Positions 5,625-12,332 of a stretch of DNA of 12,625 nucleotides are shown here, piece after piece. The notes under the pieces were generated by a model. That model saw only the letters and a list, made by a program, of their open reading frames with translations, was not told the DNA's origin and searched no databases. The translations under genes were made by a program, and so were the position numbers. The number at the start of each line of letters is the position of its first letter. Position 1 is the first letter of the stretch. The stretch comes from an uncultured Bacillota bacterium (lineage in GTDB: Bacteria > Bacillota > Clostridia > Peptostreptococcales > Anaerovoracaceae): NCBI GenBank assembly GCA_902465215.1, contig CABQMM010000011.1, positions 1 to 12,625 of the forward strand. Direction: 5' to 3'.

Positions 5625-7868
5625 TTATCTCCTCTCAGGAAGGTGGACAAGCGTCCTGTTTTTCTTTTTATCGTAGCCAAAGTAGCGTTTTTTGCCTTCC
5701 AATTTATAGAGCAAATACTCTCTCGTAGGTTTCGTGTATTTTTCAACTGCCGGATAGTCCGGGAAACGATTGATTTCAGGGAACTTAATGCCTTCGTTTG
5801 TTACGGCTAAGTCCACGCCAAAGAATTCAAGCTGCTTGATGGAGCGCGTCACATCTAAAACCTGTTTCTTAACCTCTTCCCAATGCGGCAGATAGCCATC
5901 AATCGTGACGCCGGTATCCGGATGAATCGGGCAGTCCTCAATCGAGTTGCTGAGCACGATTTTCGCATCGTGGAAATGTCCTGTCGCCACATCAATCGTT
6001 GCCGTCATGCCGCCCGCGCCCACATTGTCAACCGCTCCGGTCGCTTTGGAGCCGAAACGCACATAGGCATTGCCAATCTGCGGCTCGCGCCCATCCTTCT
6101 TGAACACAATCATTCTGACCGTGTTTACCGCTCCGTCATAAACGGCCTTCAGCTCGTCGCACATATTGATGTATTCGGTAACGAGGTACTGATTTTCAAT
6201 ATCTTCAAGGATGTCGAGAACCTGCTGTTTCGTAACATCCTCATAGTTAAGCTGATATTTTCCGTCTTCACAGGTGAACTTATAGAATCCGTCCCCGTGC
6301 GAGCCTTCGTCAGGCTTCAGCGCCAGCACGCCTTTCTCTTCAACGAGTTTGAAAATATCTTCGAAGCTGTTGGTATAGCCCTCCGGAAGGTCCATCATGG
6401 AAATCACTTTATTGTTTCCATTTTTGCAGATGATATGGTAATAGTATTCCGGGAAACATTCGTTGTAATCCGAGCATACATATTTTACCGTAATCTTGTC
6501 TTCCATCCATTTCCGGTACTTCGGATTGATGTGCCGCAGCCACTTATATTCGAAATCCGAGATAAACTCTTCGTGATTTTCCTTGGTAATTCCATACTGT
6601 AAAAGTCGGTAGGAAAGGAAACCGTGACGATATGCCCACATTTTCTGTCCGAAAGTGGTATCTTTGTTTGTCGTGAAGTCCTTCCACACGTCGCTGATCC
6701 AGCGGATGCTCAGATACGGAATCAGGCCCTTCGGATAGAACATCTTCGCAAAACGCGCACGAACCTTCAGTTTCACCTTTTTCGCGCCTCTGGCAAGGCG
6801 CGTTCCGCCTTTTACATAGGCCTCTTTTTTCTGCGCTACCTTGCGTTCAAGATAAGCACTGGTTTCCTTGCTGAACGGTTTGCAGGTCGGATAATCCGGC
6901 TGATTCATCATCCGGACAATTTTAAATCCATCTTCATTGATTACGATTTCCATGCCGAAAAACTCAAGCTGCGGTACGAAAACGCAAAGCCGGTTAATCA
7001 CATCTTTAATCTCATCCCAGTGTGGAATCGGCTTTCCGCGCCATGTGCCGGTCATCTCGTATGCCGGCTCTGCCTTGATGTCACGGTATCTGTCGTCCTC
7101 CACATCCTCTTCTTCGAGGCTGTCAGCTTTCCTCTGCTCAACCGTTCTGACCGGTTTTCTTTCATATTCGTCAAATACGAAGAATGCATCGCCAATGACA
7201 GGGTTGTCCCCAAACTCGTTAAAGACAATGAGATTCAGCACCGCATTATCTGTAATGTCACTGGTTCTGACCTTCTCGCGAATGACCACAGTGGAGCGAT
7301 ACTGCGACAGACTTTCTTCCAAAGCCTCTTCCGAAAGTTTTTTGTCGTCAAACCAAAAGCTTCCTTCTTTATACACAATCGTAGACGCCGAAATTCCGTT
7401 TGCAGGAGTCAGGGTCACCTCGCCCTGCGTGCGGATAAAATCAAACATTTCTTTGAAAGTATAGCCCAGACTGTCATCTGCAAGCGGCGTAACCGTCGTC
7501 TCATCATAGCGTTTGCTGATCTGATAATACACAATCGGCATGTCCTTGCGGAACGGCTTGAAAATGGTATGAATCGTTACTTTGTCCGTAATCCATTTGC
7601 TGTAGGTTCCGTTCAGCGGGCGCAGATAAGCATAGTCCTTTGCCGAAATATAGTCCTTGACGTTTTCGTCGTTGATGCCGAGCTTTGCGACCTGTTCCGG
7701 CATGAAGCCGTGACGAATCGCCCAATTCGTCTCTCTGCGCGAAAAGCCGTAGTTTCTCGTTTTATGCCTGTAAACCTCACGCACCCAGCGTCTTGCTTCG
7801 CCTCCCGTAAAGCCTCGTGAAGTCGGGCCGAGCGCAAGCGCGTTTACAACCAGTTTTTTTAATCCCAT
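5625..7868 (-). CDS. Tandem sugar-transfer-associated ATP-grasp protein, N-terminal copy degenerate
   Basis: This 747-residue soluble protein contains two homologous units, roughly 41-347 and 404-727. Each has a family-specific N-terminal part (compare WAIRHGF at 49-55 with WAYRHGF at 411-417) followed by an ATP-grasp fold. I assign it to the sugar-transfer-associated ATP-grasp family, predicted to act in cell-surface polysaccharide synthesis. The second unit keeps a nucleotide-binding loop (LKPDEGSHGDGF, 517-528, K518), NTVRMIVF (582-589) and the metal-binding pair E698/N700 (FPEINRFPDYP). In the first unit K518 corresponds to T154, the glycine loop is lost, R585 is lost, E698 and N700 become R319 and M321, and the VDNVGAGGM region is replaced by a charged linker (about 238-275). 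The ATG has AGGAGG 11 nt upstream and overlaps the preceding gene by 10 nt. The substrate is unknown. Confidence 0.85.
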   Translation of the reverse strand: MGLKKLVVNALALGPTSRGFTGGEARRWVREVYRHKTRNYGFSRRETNWAIRHGFMPEQVAKLGINDENVKDYISAKDYAYLRPLNGTYSKWITDKVTIHTIFKPFRKDMPIVYYQISKRYDETTVTPLADDSLGYTFKEMFDFIRTQGEVTLTPANGISASTIVYKEGSFWFDDKKLSEEALEESLSQYRSTVVIREKVRTSDITDNAVLNLIVFNEFGDNPVIGDAFFVFDEYERKPVRTVEQRKADSLEEEDVEDDRYRDIKAEPAYEMTGTWRGKPIPHWDEIKDVINRLCVFVPQLEFFGMEIVINEDGFKIVRMMNQPDYPTCKPFSKETSAYLERKVAQKKEAYVKGGTRLARGAKKVKLKVRARFAKMFYPKGLIPYLSIRWISDVWKDFTTNKDTTFGQKMWAYRHGFLSYRLLQYGITKENHEEFISDFEYKWLRHINPKYRKWMEDKITVKYVCSDYNECFPEYYYHIICKNGNNKVISMMDLPEGYTNSFEDIFKLVEEKGVLALKPDEGSHGDGFYKFTCEDGKYQLNYEDVTKQQVLDILEDIENQYLVTEYINMCDELKAVYDGAVNTVRMIVFKKDGREPQIGNAYVRFGSKATGAVDNVGAGGMTATIDVATGHFHDAKIVLSNSIEDCPIHPDTGVTIDGYLPHWEEVKKQVLDVTRSIKQLEFFGVDLAVTNEGIKFPEINRFPDYPAVEKYTKPTREYLLYKLEGKKRYFGYDKKKNRTLVHLPERR
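5629..5635 (-). promoter_or_regulatory. Ribosome binding site supporting the UUG start of the permease
   Basis: AGAGGAG on the minus strand sits 6 nt before TTG 5622. It lies inside the last codons of the tandem ATP-grasp gene, which ends ...GAG AGG AGA TAA. No in-frame ATG is nearby, so this site decides the start. Confidence 0.65.
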
Positions 7869-8458
7869 TCTTTGCGTTTCCTCCTGTTATAGTCCTCAGG
7901 GGAGTTAAAATCCTCTGTTCCGTCTTTCAGTAAAACATATTTTGCATCTATTTTTTTTTCACCGAACGGCAGTCCCATGAAAGACTGATATACCTGCCAT
8001 CCGATGCATTTTTCAATTTTTCCGTCTAAATAAAGCTGTCTGACCCGATCCACATGCCGCTTGAAAAGCCCTCCGTCCGCAACCTTAATGGCAACGATGG
8101 CTTTCGTATTTCCGAAAAAGAGAATATCCTCAGCCTCCGTTTCGGCAATTGTGCACACCGCCTCCTCTGAATAATAAGTGTCGCCGTAGAGGAAGCATAC
8201 GCCGTCCGCAATCAGCTCCTCTGTAAAGCGGTCGATTTCCAGATTGTTGTTCTTCGGCTCGTAGCGCACCGCACCCTCGATTTCGTAACGCGCATCGTGA
8301 GAAGTGATGATAACCTCACTCTCCGGGTCGTTTTCCCTTAAAAGTCTGACCGTTCTTCCAAGCAGTGTTTCGCCGCCGATTTCAATCAGGTGCTTGGGTA
8401 TGTCGTTATAGTTCTGCCAGCGCGTTCCCTTGCCGTCAGCCATAATGATATATTTCAT
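7859..8458 (-). CDS. Small nucleotidyltransferase (NTP-transferase fold)
   Basis: The 199-residue protein has the nucleotidyltransferase signature at its N-terminus: MADGKGTRW (6-14) followed by PKHLIEI (21-27) with the expected lysine K22. FLYGDTYY (89-96) carries the likely metal-binding D93. The C-terminal TEDFNSPEDY (181-190) resembles the end of MobA-like and sugar-phosphate transferases. Such enzymes join an NTP to a phosphorylated small molecule, giving a nucleotide-activated monomer and pyrophosphate. At about 200 residues it is shorter than typical glucose-1-phosphate transferases and closer to MobA or LicC-type cytidylyltransferases. The frame extends to TTG 8482, but ATG 8458 has AGAGG 7 nt before it and places the signature at the N-terminus as expected. 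It lies 35 nt after an ATP-grasp gene and overlaps the next by 10 nt. It probably activates the monomer, or the unit the ATP-grasp proteins work on. The substrate is not readable. Confidence 0.85.
   Translation of the reverse strand: MKYIIMADGKGTRWQNYNDIPKHLIEIGGETLLGRTVRLLRENDPESEVIITSHDARYEIEGAVRYEPKNNNLEIDRFTEELIADGVCFLYGDTYYSEEAVCTIAETEAEDILFFGNTKAIVAIKVADGGLFKRHVDRVRQLYLDGKIEKCIGWQVYQSFMGLPFGEKKIDAKYVLLKDGTEDFNSPEDYNRRKRKEWD
7880..7885 (-). promoter_or_regulatory. AGGAGG ribosome binding site of the tandem ATP-grasp gene
   Basis: A perfect AGGAGG on the minus strand lies 11 nt before ATG 7868, inside the 3' end of the nucleotidyltransferase gene. It supports both this start and independent initiation despite the 10-nt gene overlap. 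Confidence 0.65.
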
Positions 8459-8493
8459 AGTTTTTCCTCTGCCCCGGCACAAAGTCTGCCGGT

Positions 8494-9555
8494 CTATTTC
8501 TTGATAACGCCGTGATAACGGTAAAAATCGCCGAGTTCCTTGTGGCGCTGTCCGCCCCAGAGCTGAATGATATTCACGCCCGATGAAGTATTCGCTTCAA
8601 TAATGCAGTGTCCCTCTTCGGTAATCAAAATATCCCATGCGATAAAATGCATATACGGCAGTTTGTTCGCCAGCTCAAGCATATCCGCCTTCATCTCCTG
8701 CCAGTTCGGAACCTGCACGCCTTCAATCGGTGCTCCCGAATCCGGATGAACTTTGTAAACATTGCGGTTGTGCAGACATCTGGCTTCGCTGAGGATTCCC
8801 GTTTCAAGGTCAATCTTTGCTACCAGCCCGCCTCGGCTTCCGTTGTCAACCGGGATGGTCTCCTTCGTTCCGATCCTCTGCACCGCAAAGAAGACCTTAA
8901 ACTGATGCGTTTTCGGATCCTTCAGTGTGATAAATCGAATCGTGTTGACGGTCTTGTCATAAATTTCATCCAAGAAGTGATGCTGCTTCATCGCTTCGCT
9001 TAAGAACCAGTCATCGTGCTTTTTCAGATAATTTATAAATTCTTCCTTTGTAATCGGCTTCAAATCAATGCAAGGGGTGTCATTTTCATAGTCGTATGTC
9101 ATAATGACAACGCCCGTACCCTTGCCTTTTCCGTACGGTTTAAAGAAGAAACTTCCTTTTTCCTTCAGAAGATTCAGCGCGTCCTCGTATTCCATCGCCA
9201 CGCTCTGGAAGCTGGAAAGAAAGCCCCTGTTTTTTATCATGTAGCTTTCCGGAACCCGCACATACTGCTTGAGAATCTCCGCCGACGCAATTTTATTATT
9301 GCACACGAAGTCAAACGGTTCATTGATGTATCTGGAACGATACCAGTCGAATTCCGACAGATATTCGTGCCTGTCATTATGGTCAAAATCGTAGAGCATC
9401 CACTGGTCCGCCAAAAAACCTCCGCTCAGGTTCGCTCTGATTTTCTTATAAAACGGGCATTTAAAATGGTTCTTCGCAAAGAGAATCCTCCGAAAATACA
9501 GAAGCACCAGCTTCATTTTTTTAATTGCCCATCTGCTGAATTTGAAAAAATCCAT
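8494..9555 (-). CDS. Sugar-transfer-associated ATP-grasp protein
   Basis: This 353-residue single-unit protein is homologous to the tandem ATP-grasp protein encoded two genes downstream. Visible features are a basic N-terminus (1-40), a nucleotide-binding loop FFFKPYGKGKGTGV (136-149, K139), VNTIRFITL (203-211), a VDNGSRGGL loop (236-244), VHPDSGAPI (269-277), and the metal-binding segment CIIEANTSSG (317-326, E320 and N322). All residues expected for ATP and magnesium are present, so it should be active. ATP-grasp enzymes usually activate a carboxylate as acyl phosphate and join it to an amine, or occasionally a thiol or alcohol. Substrates here are unknown. The start is ATG with GAGGATAAGG just upstream. 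It follows the TagB/F-like gene by 55 nt. A role in decorating a cell-surface polymer or its precursor is inferred from the operon. Confidence 0.85.
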   Translation of the reverse strand: MDFFKFSRWAIKKMKLVLLYFRRILFAKNHFKCPFYKKIRANLSGGFLADQWMLYDFDHNDRHEYLSEFDWYRSRYINEPFDFVCNNKIASAEILKQYVRVPESYMIKNRGFLSSFQSVAMEYEDALNLLKEKGSFFFKPYGKGKGTGVVIMTYDYENDTPCIDLKPITKEEFINYLKKHDDWFLSEAMKQHHFLDEIYDKTVNTIRFITLKDPKTHQFKVFFAVQRIGTKETIPVDNGSRGGLVAKIDLETGILSEARCLHNRNVYKVHPDSGAPIEGVQVPNWQEMKADMLELANKLPYMHFIAWDILITEEGHCIIEANTSSGVNIIQLWGGQRHKELGDFYRYHGVIKK

Positions 9556-9610
9556 GCCTTATCCTCGTTTTCTGAAATATTTTAGTTTCGTTTATTACTG
9601 CCTCTTGCCG

Positions 9611-10738
9611 TCAGTTCAAATGTTCCCGAATCAATTTGCAAATCTGTTTCGTCGAGCTTCCGAGATTTTCCGGCAGATACCTTCTGCGGTAGTTTTCCAA
9701 TGCTTCGTGGTTGTACGCGCCCGCCTTCAGGTTTTGAATCAAATCCTGCGCATTTCGGAATACGCACCCCGGCATCGTTTCAAACAAATCGATGTTCATG
9801 CCGTTTTTCTCGCGATATTCTTCATAATCGTAAACGAAATAGTAAGTCGGCTTGTCTAGAACCGCTCCCTCGACTGCGATTGCCGAATAGTCTGTAATCA
9901 GATAGTCGCATGCCGCCAAAATTTCCGCCGAAGAAAATTCCGGGCAGGTGTAAATCCCCGCCTTATCCGGCAGTTCGTCAAGCTCGATTCTCTGATTTGG
10001 ATGTCCTTTGATGACTAAAACGAACTCGCTGTTTTCTCCCGCGATTTCCGTCAAAGGCTGCCACCGAAGTTCTATATTCTTTCGGAAGGTCGGCGCATAC
10101 AGCACGACCTTTTTTTCCGCAAACTGCGGGTATTTTTCTAAAACCGCGCGGCGGTTTGCTTCCTGACTTGCAAGCAGGTAGTCGATGCGCGGAAGTCCGC
10201 AGTTTACCAGCTTGTCCTCGGTTGTGTTGAAGGACTTGCAGTAAAAGGGATTCCATGCAGCGCCGCCCGCAATGATATAATCATAGCCTTCGTGCATTTT
10301 CATAAGTTTTGCGATTTTCTCGCCTCTGCCGGAGGCCTTTCCGAGCGTCTGATAGCCCGACTGCTTAATCTTGCCGAGCGCGTGCCACATCTGGATGACC
10401 GTCAGACTTTTTTTATGTTTCAAAATCGAAACCGCCGGCCAGTATGCATCCAGCACGCACACCGAGGATGTCGCAAGGTGATACATGCTGTGGAGCGTGG
10501 ATTTTGCGAATGCCGCTGCGCCGCTTCCCGCACCTTCCAGCCTGTGACAGATTGTCACAATTTCGATGTCCGGCTGCTCGGCTCTAAGCTCTTCCTGTGT
10601 CATCTTGAAGTCCTGCGTCAGAGTGTTTGACTGCCTGCTCAGAAACAGCACCTTACCTGCCTTCGTCGGAAAAAGTTTCAGAACCGCATATATTAAACTG
10701 AGACCGAATCTCATAATGTAGATTGCTGCTTTTTTCAT
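9611..10738 (-). CDS. CDP-glycerol glycerophosphotransferase family protein (TagB/TagF-like)
   Basis: Family members transfer glycerol- or ribitol-phosphate from a CDP-alditol to a lipid-linked acceptor at the cytoplasmic face of the membrane, priming or extending teichoic acid. The 375-residue protein shows the family blocks MWHALG (117-122, H119), YAPTFR (214-219), KGHPN (244-248, H246) and ITDYSA (281-286). H119 and H246 match the two histidines important in TagF. The first 25 residues are basic and hydrophobic, suited to membrane association. It is about the size of TagB and much shorter than TagF of Bacillus subtilis, so it could be a primase or a short polymerase. I leave the symbol blank because primase and polymerase cannot be told apart by eye. 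It is the first gene after a terminator and a candidate promoter, so it probably heads the operon. No CDP-glycerol synthase (TagD) is in the window. Confidence 0.9.
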   Translation of the reverse strand: MKKAAIYIMRFGLSLIYAVLKLFPTKAGKVLFLSRQSNTLTQDFKMTQEELRAEQPDIEIVTICHRLEGAGSGAAAFAKSTLHSMYHLATSSVCVLDAYWPAVSILKHKKSLTVIQMWHALGKIKQSGYQTLGKASGRGEKIAKLMKMHEGYDYIIAGGAAWNPFYCKSFNTTEDKLVNCGLPRIDYLLASQEANRRAVLEKYPQFAEKKVVLYAPTFRKNIELRWQPLTEIAGENSEFVLVIKGHPNQRIELDELPDKAGIYTCPEFSSAEILAACDYLITDYSAIAVEGAVLDKPTYYFVYDYEEYREKNGMNIDLFETMPGCVFRNAQDLIQNLKAGAYNHEALENYRRRYLPENLGSSTKQICKLIREHLN

Positions 10739-10760
10739 TTTCCTGCTCTTTTCACTTTCC

Positions 10761-10790
10761 TTAAGAATAGTCTGCCCTGCACATGGACAT
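10761..10790 (-). other. Possible 9-codon leader ORF before the TagB/F-like gene
   Basis: In the leader of the TagB/F-like gene, ATG at 10790 opens a 9-codon frame (MSMCRADYS) ending in TAA. AGGA lies 5 nt before the ATG and the frame ends 22 nt before the main start codon. The arrangement could be a translated leader peptide, but a chance ORF this short is common. Confidence 0.2.
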
Positions 10791-10799
10791 GGCTATCCT

Positions 10800-10836
10800 A
10801 TCATATTAATTTACCATATTTTCGCCCCGTTGTAAA
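10800..10836 (-). promoter_or_regulatory. Candidate promoter of the cell-surface polymer operon
   Basis: On the minus strand TTTACA (10831-10836) is followed after 17 nt by TAAATT (10808-10813). A better -10-like TATGAT lies at 10800-10805, but without a good -35 at 17 nt. It sits between the spoVA terminator and the first gene of the operon, where a promoter is expected, and leaves a leader of roughly 60 nt. Confidence 0.45.
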
Positions 10837-10876
10837 TGTTTTTGCACGAATCTGTCCGTTTCACAGGAATTATCCC

Positions 10877-10905
10877 AAAAGAAAAGGCCCCTTTCGGAAC
10901 CTTTT
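10877..10905 (-). terminator. Rho-independent terminator of the spoVA operon
   Basis: On the minus strand AAAAGGTTCC pairs with GGGGCCTTTT (10 bp with two G-T wobbles) across a GAAA tetraloop, and CTTTT follows. It begins about 17 nt after the spoVAE stop codon. The A-rich strand before the hairpin also gives some T content in the plus direction, but no plus-strand gene needs it. Confidence 0.85.
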
Positions 10906-10922
10906 GACATAACTTTTCTCTT

Positions 10923-11282
10923 TTATCTCTTCGGCGACTTCGGATTGAAAATCAGTGAAACCAGATAGCCGAAGGTGATAGCGACCGCTACGCCGGCTGC
11001 TGTCGCTTTAATCGGCCCGGTTATCGCCTCTAAAAACCCTTTCTGTGCGCCTTCCATCGCACCTTTCGCCAGATTATATCCAAATCCCGGAAGCGGCGTT
11101 GTCGCTCCGGTTCCCGCCAAATCAACAATCGGCTGATAAAGGTCAAACGCCTGCAGCACCACCCCTGTCAGCACGAAAATTACCAAAATCCGCGGTGCGG
11201 TCAGCTTCGTCGCATCCATCAAAATCTGCCCCGCCACACAAAACAGACCACCGATTACGAACGCCCATACATAATCCATCAT
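10923..11282 (-). CDS. spoVAE: Stage V sporulation protein AE
   Basis: SpoVAE is a small membrane protein of the SpoVA complex, which moves calcium-dipicolinate into the developing spore and releases it on germination. The 119-residue protein has hydrophobic segments near 5-22, 30-50 and 90-112. It carries the family-like stretches GQILMDATKLTAPRILVIFV (18-37) and GAMEGAQKGFLEAITGP (74-90). Its ATG overlaps the spoVAD stop by 4 nt. A second in-frame ATG directly follows (11279), and the GGAGG site is better spaced for it (7 nt rather than 4), so translation may begin one codon later. It is the last gene of the cluster and is followed by a strong terminator. Expression is expected in the forespore under sigma-G from family knowledge, but the promoter is outside this window. 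Confidence 0.95.
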   Translation of the reverse strand: MMDYVWAFVIGGLFCVAGQILMDATKLTAPRILVIFVLTGVVLQAFDLYQPIVDLAGTGATTPLPGFGYNLAKGAMEGAQKGFLEAITGPIKATAAGVAVAITFGYLVSLIFNPKSPKR

Positions 11283-12313
11283 TCCACCTCCAATGCAGCC
11301 GCATGCGCAATGCCCGGTATGCTTTCGCCCTGAAACGGTGAAACCGTGGAGAGCAGTGCTCCCGTAGACATTAACAAAATCCTCTTATACTGCCCCTGCT
11401 CCATTTTTTTCAGCAGGCTTCCGGTCAGCACCGCCGCCGAACAGCCACAGCCGCTTCCTCCTCCGTGCACATCCTGATCTTTGCTGAACAGCAGAGTGCC
11501 GCAGTCATCATAATGGCTGAAAACCTTCTTGGAATCCAGCCCCGCGTCCACCAAAAGATCGCACATGATGTCTTTGCCGATGTAGCCGAGGTCCCCGGTC
11601 ACCACCAAATCATAGTAATCGATGTCTCTTCCGGTATCCTGCAGATGATTCAGAAGCGTATCGACAGCCGCCGGAGCCATCGCCGCGCCCATCTGGTTCG
11701 CGTCCTTAATTCCCGCGTCAATGACCTTTCCGACCGTCGCGTCCGTCACTCGAATGTTTACCGCTGCGTTTACAAGCGGTGCTTCGGACAGGACAACTGC
11801 ACCTGCCGCCGTCGCCGTCCACTGCGCCGACGGCGGTCTTTGGTTGCCGTGCTCGACCGGCATTCGAAACTGTCGCTCTGCTGTACAGAAGTGGCTGGAG
11901 GCGCCCGCAAGCACCCGTCCTGCAAACTCCCCATCAATTAACATCGAACCGATTAATAAAGATTCCGTCATCGTCGAGCATGCCCCATACAGTCCGAGGA
12001 AAGGAATATGCATATTTCGCGCCGTAAAGGAAGAGGACATAATCTGATTTACTAAGTCGCCGCTCAGCATGATGTCGATGTCCTCTTTTTTAAGCTGCGC
12101 CCGCTCACACGCCTTCGTCATTGCGCTCTGCAGCATTTTTGATTCCGCCTTTTCCCAAGACTTTTCTCCATACATATCGTCATTAAGCGATTCATCGAAG
12201 CAGGCGCCAAGCGGCCCCTCACCTTCCTTTTTTCCGACCACATTTCCCCGTCCGATGATGTACGGCTTCTTTTCCAATCGCACCGTCTGTGCACCAATTT
12301 TCTTCCTTGCCAT
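11279..12313 (-). CDS. spoVAD: Stage V sporulation protein AD
   Basis: SpoVAD is the peripheral, thiolase-fold member of the SpoVA complex and is known to bind dipicolinic acid. The 344-residue length is close to the usual 335-340. Recognisable stretches are GRGNVVGKKEGEGPLG (21-36), GLYGACSTMTESLLIG (107-122) with the thiolase-like cysteine C112, SSHFCTAERQFRMPVE (139-154), TGDLGYIGKDI (239-249) and DVHGGGSGCGCSA (281-293). The start is ATG. An AAAGGA motif lies about 12 nt upstream, which is rather distant but no better start is available. It follows spoVAC by 19 nt and overlaps spoVAE by 4 nt, so the three are co-transcribed. The protein looks complete and intact. Confidence 0.97.
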   Translation of the reverse strand: MARKKIGAQTVRLEKKPYIIGRGNVVGKKEGEGPLGACFDESLNDDMYGEKSWEKAESKMLQSAMTKACERAQLKKEDIDIMLSGDLVNQIMSSSFTARNMHIPFLGLYGACSTMTESLLIGSMLIDGEFAGRVLAGASSHFCTAERQFRMPVEHGNQRPPSAQWTATAAGAVVLSEAPLVNAAVNIRVTDATVGKVIDAGIKDANQMGAAMAPAAVDTLLNHLQDTGRDIDYYDLVVTGDLGYIGKDIMCDLLVDAGLDSKKVFSHYDDCGTLLFSKDQDVHGGGSGCGCSAAVLTGSLLKKMEQGQYKRILLMSTGALLSTVSPFQGESIPGIAHAAALEVE

Positions 12314-12332
12314 TTTCTATCCGTTTCCTTTA

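Noticed and set aside
5883..6602. Plus-strand frame of about 240 codons
   Set aside because: It is another antisense shadow of the same ATP-grasp gene. No family motif, no ribosome binding site.
6624..7820. Long plus-strand frame of about 400 codons
   Set aside because: It is antisense to the tandem ATP-grasp gene. The product is rich in Arg, His, Phe and Ile without recognisable motifs, typical of a shadow frame opposite a Lys/Glu/Asp-rich gene.
8458..8482. TTG start 8 codons upstream for the nucleotidyltransferase
   Set aside because: ATG 8458 has AGAGG 7 nt upstream, and the NTP-transferase signature normally begins within the first few residues.
9556..9610. Gap between the TagB/F-like and ATP-grasp genes as a promoter or terminator
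   Set aside because: I see no hairpin and no convincing -35/-10 pair. It reads as an ordinary intra-operon spacer.
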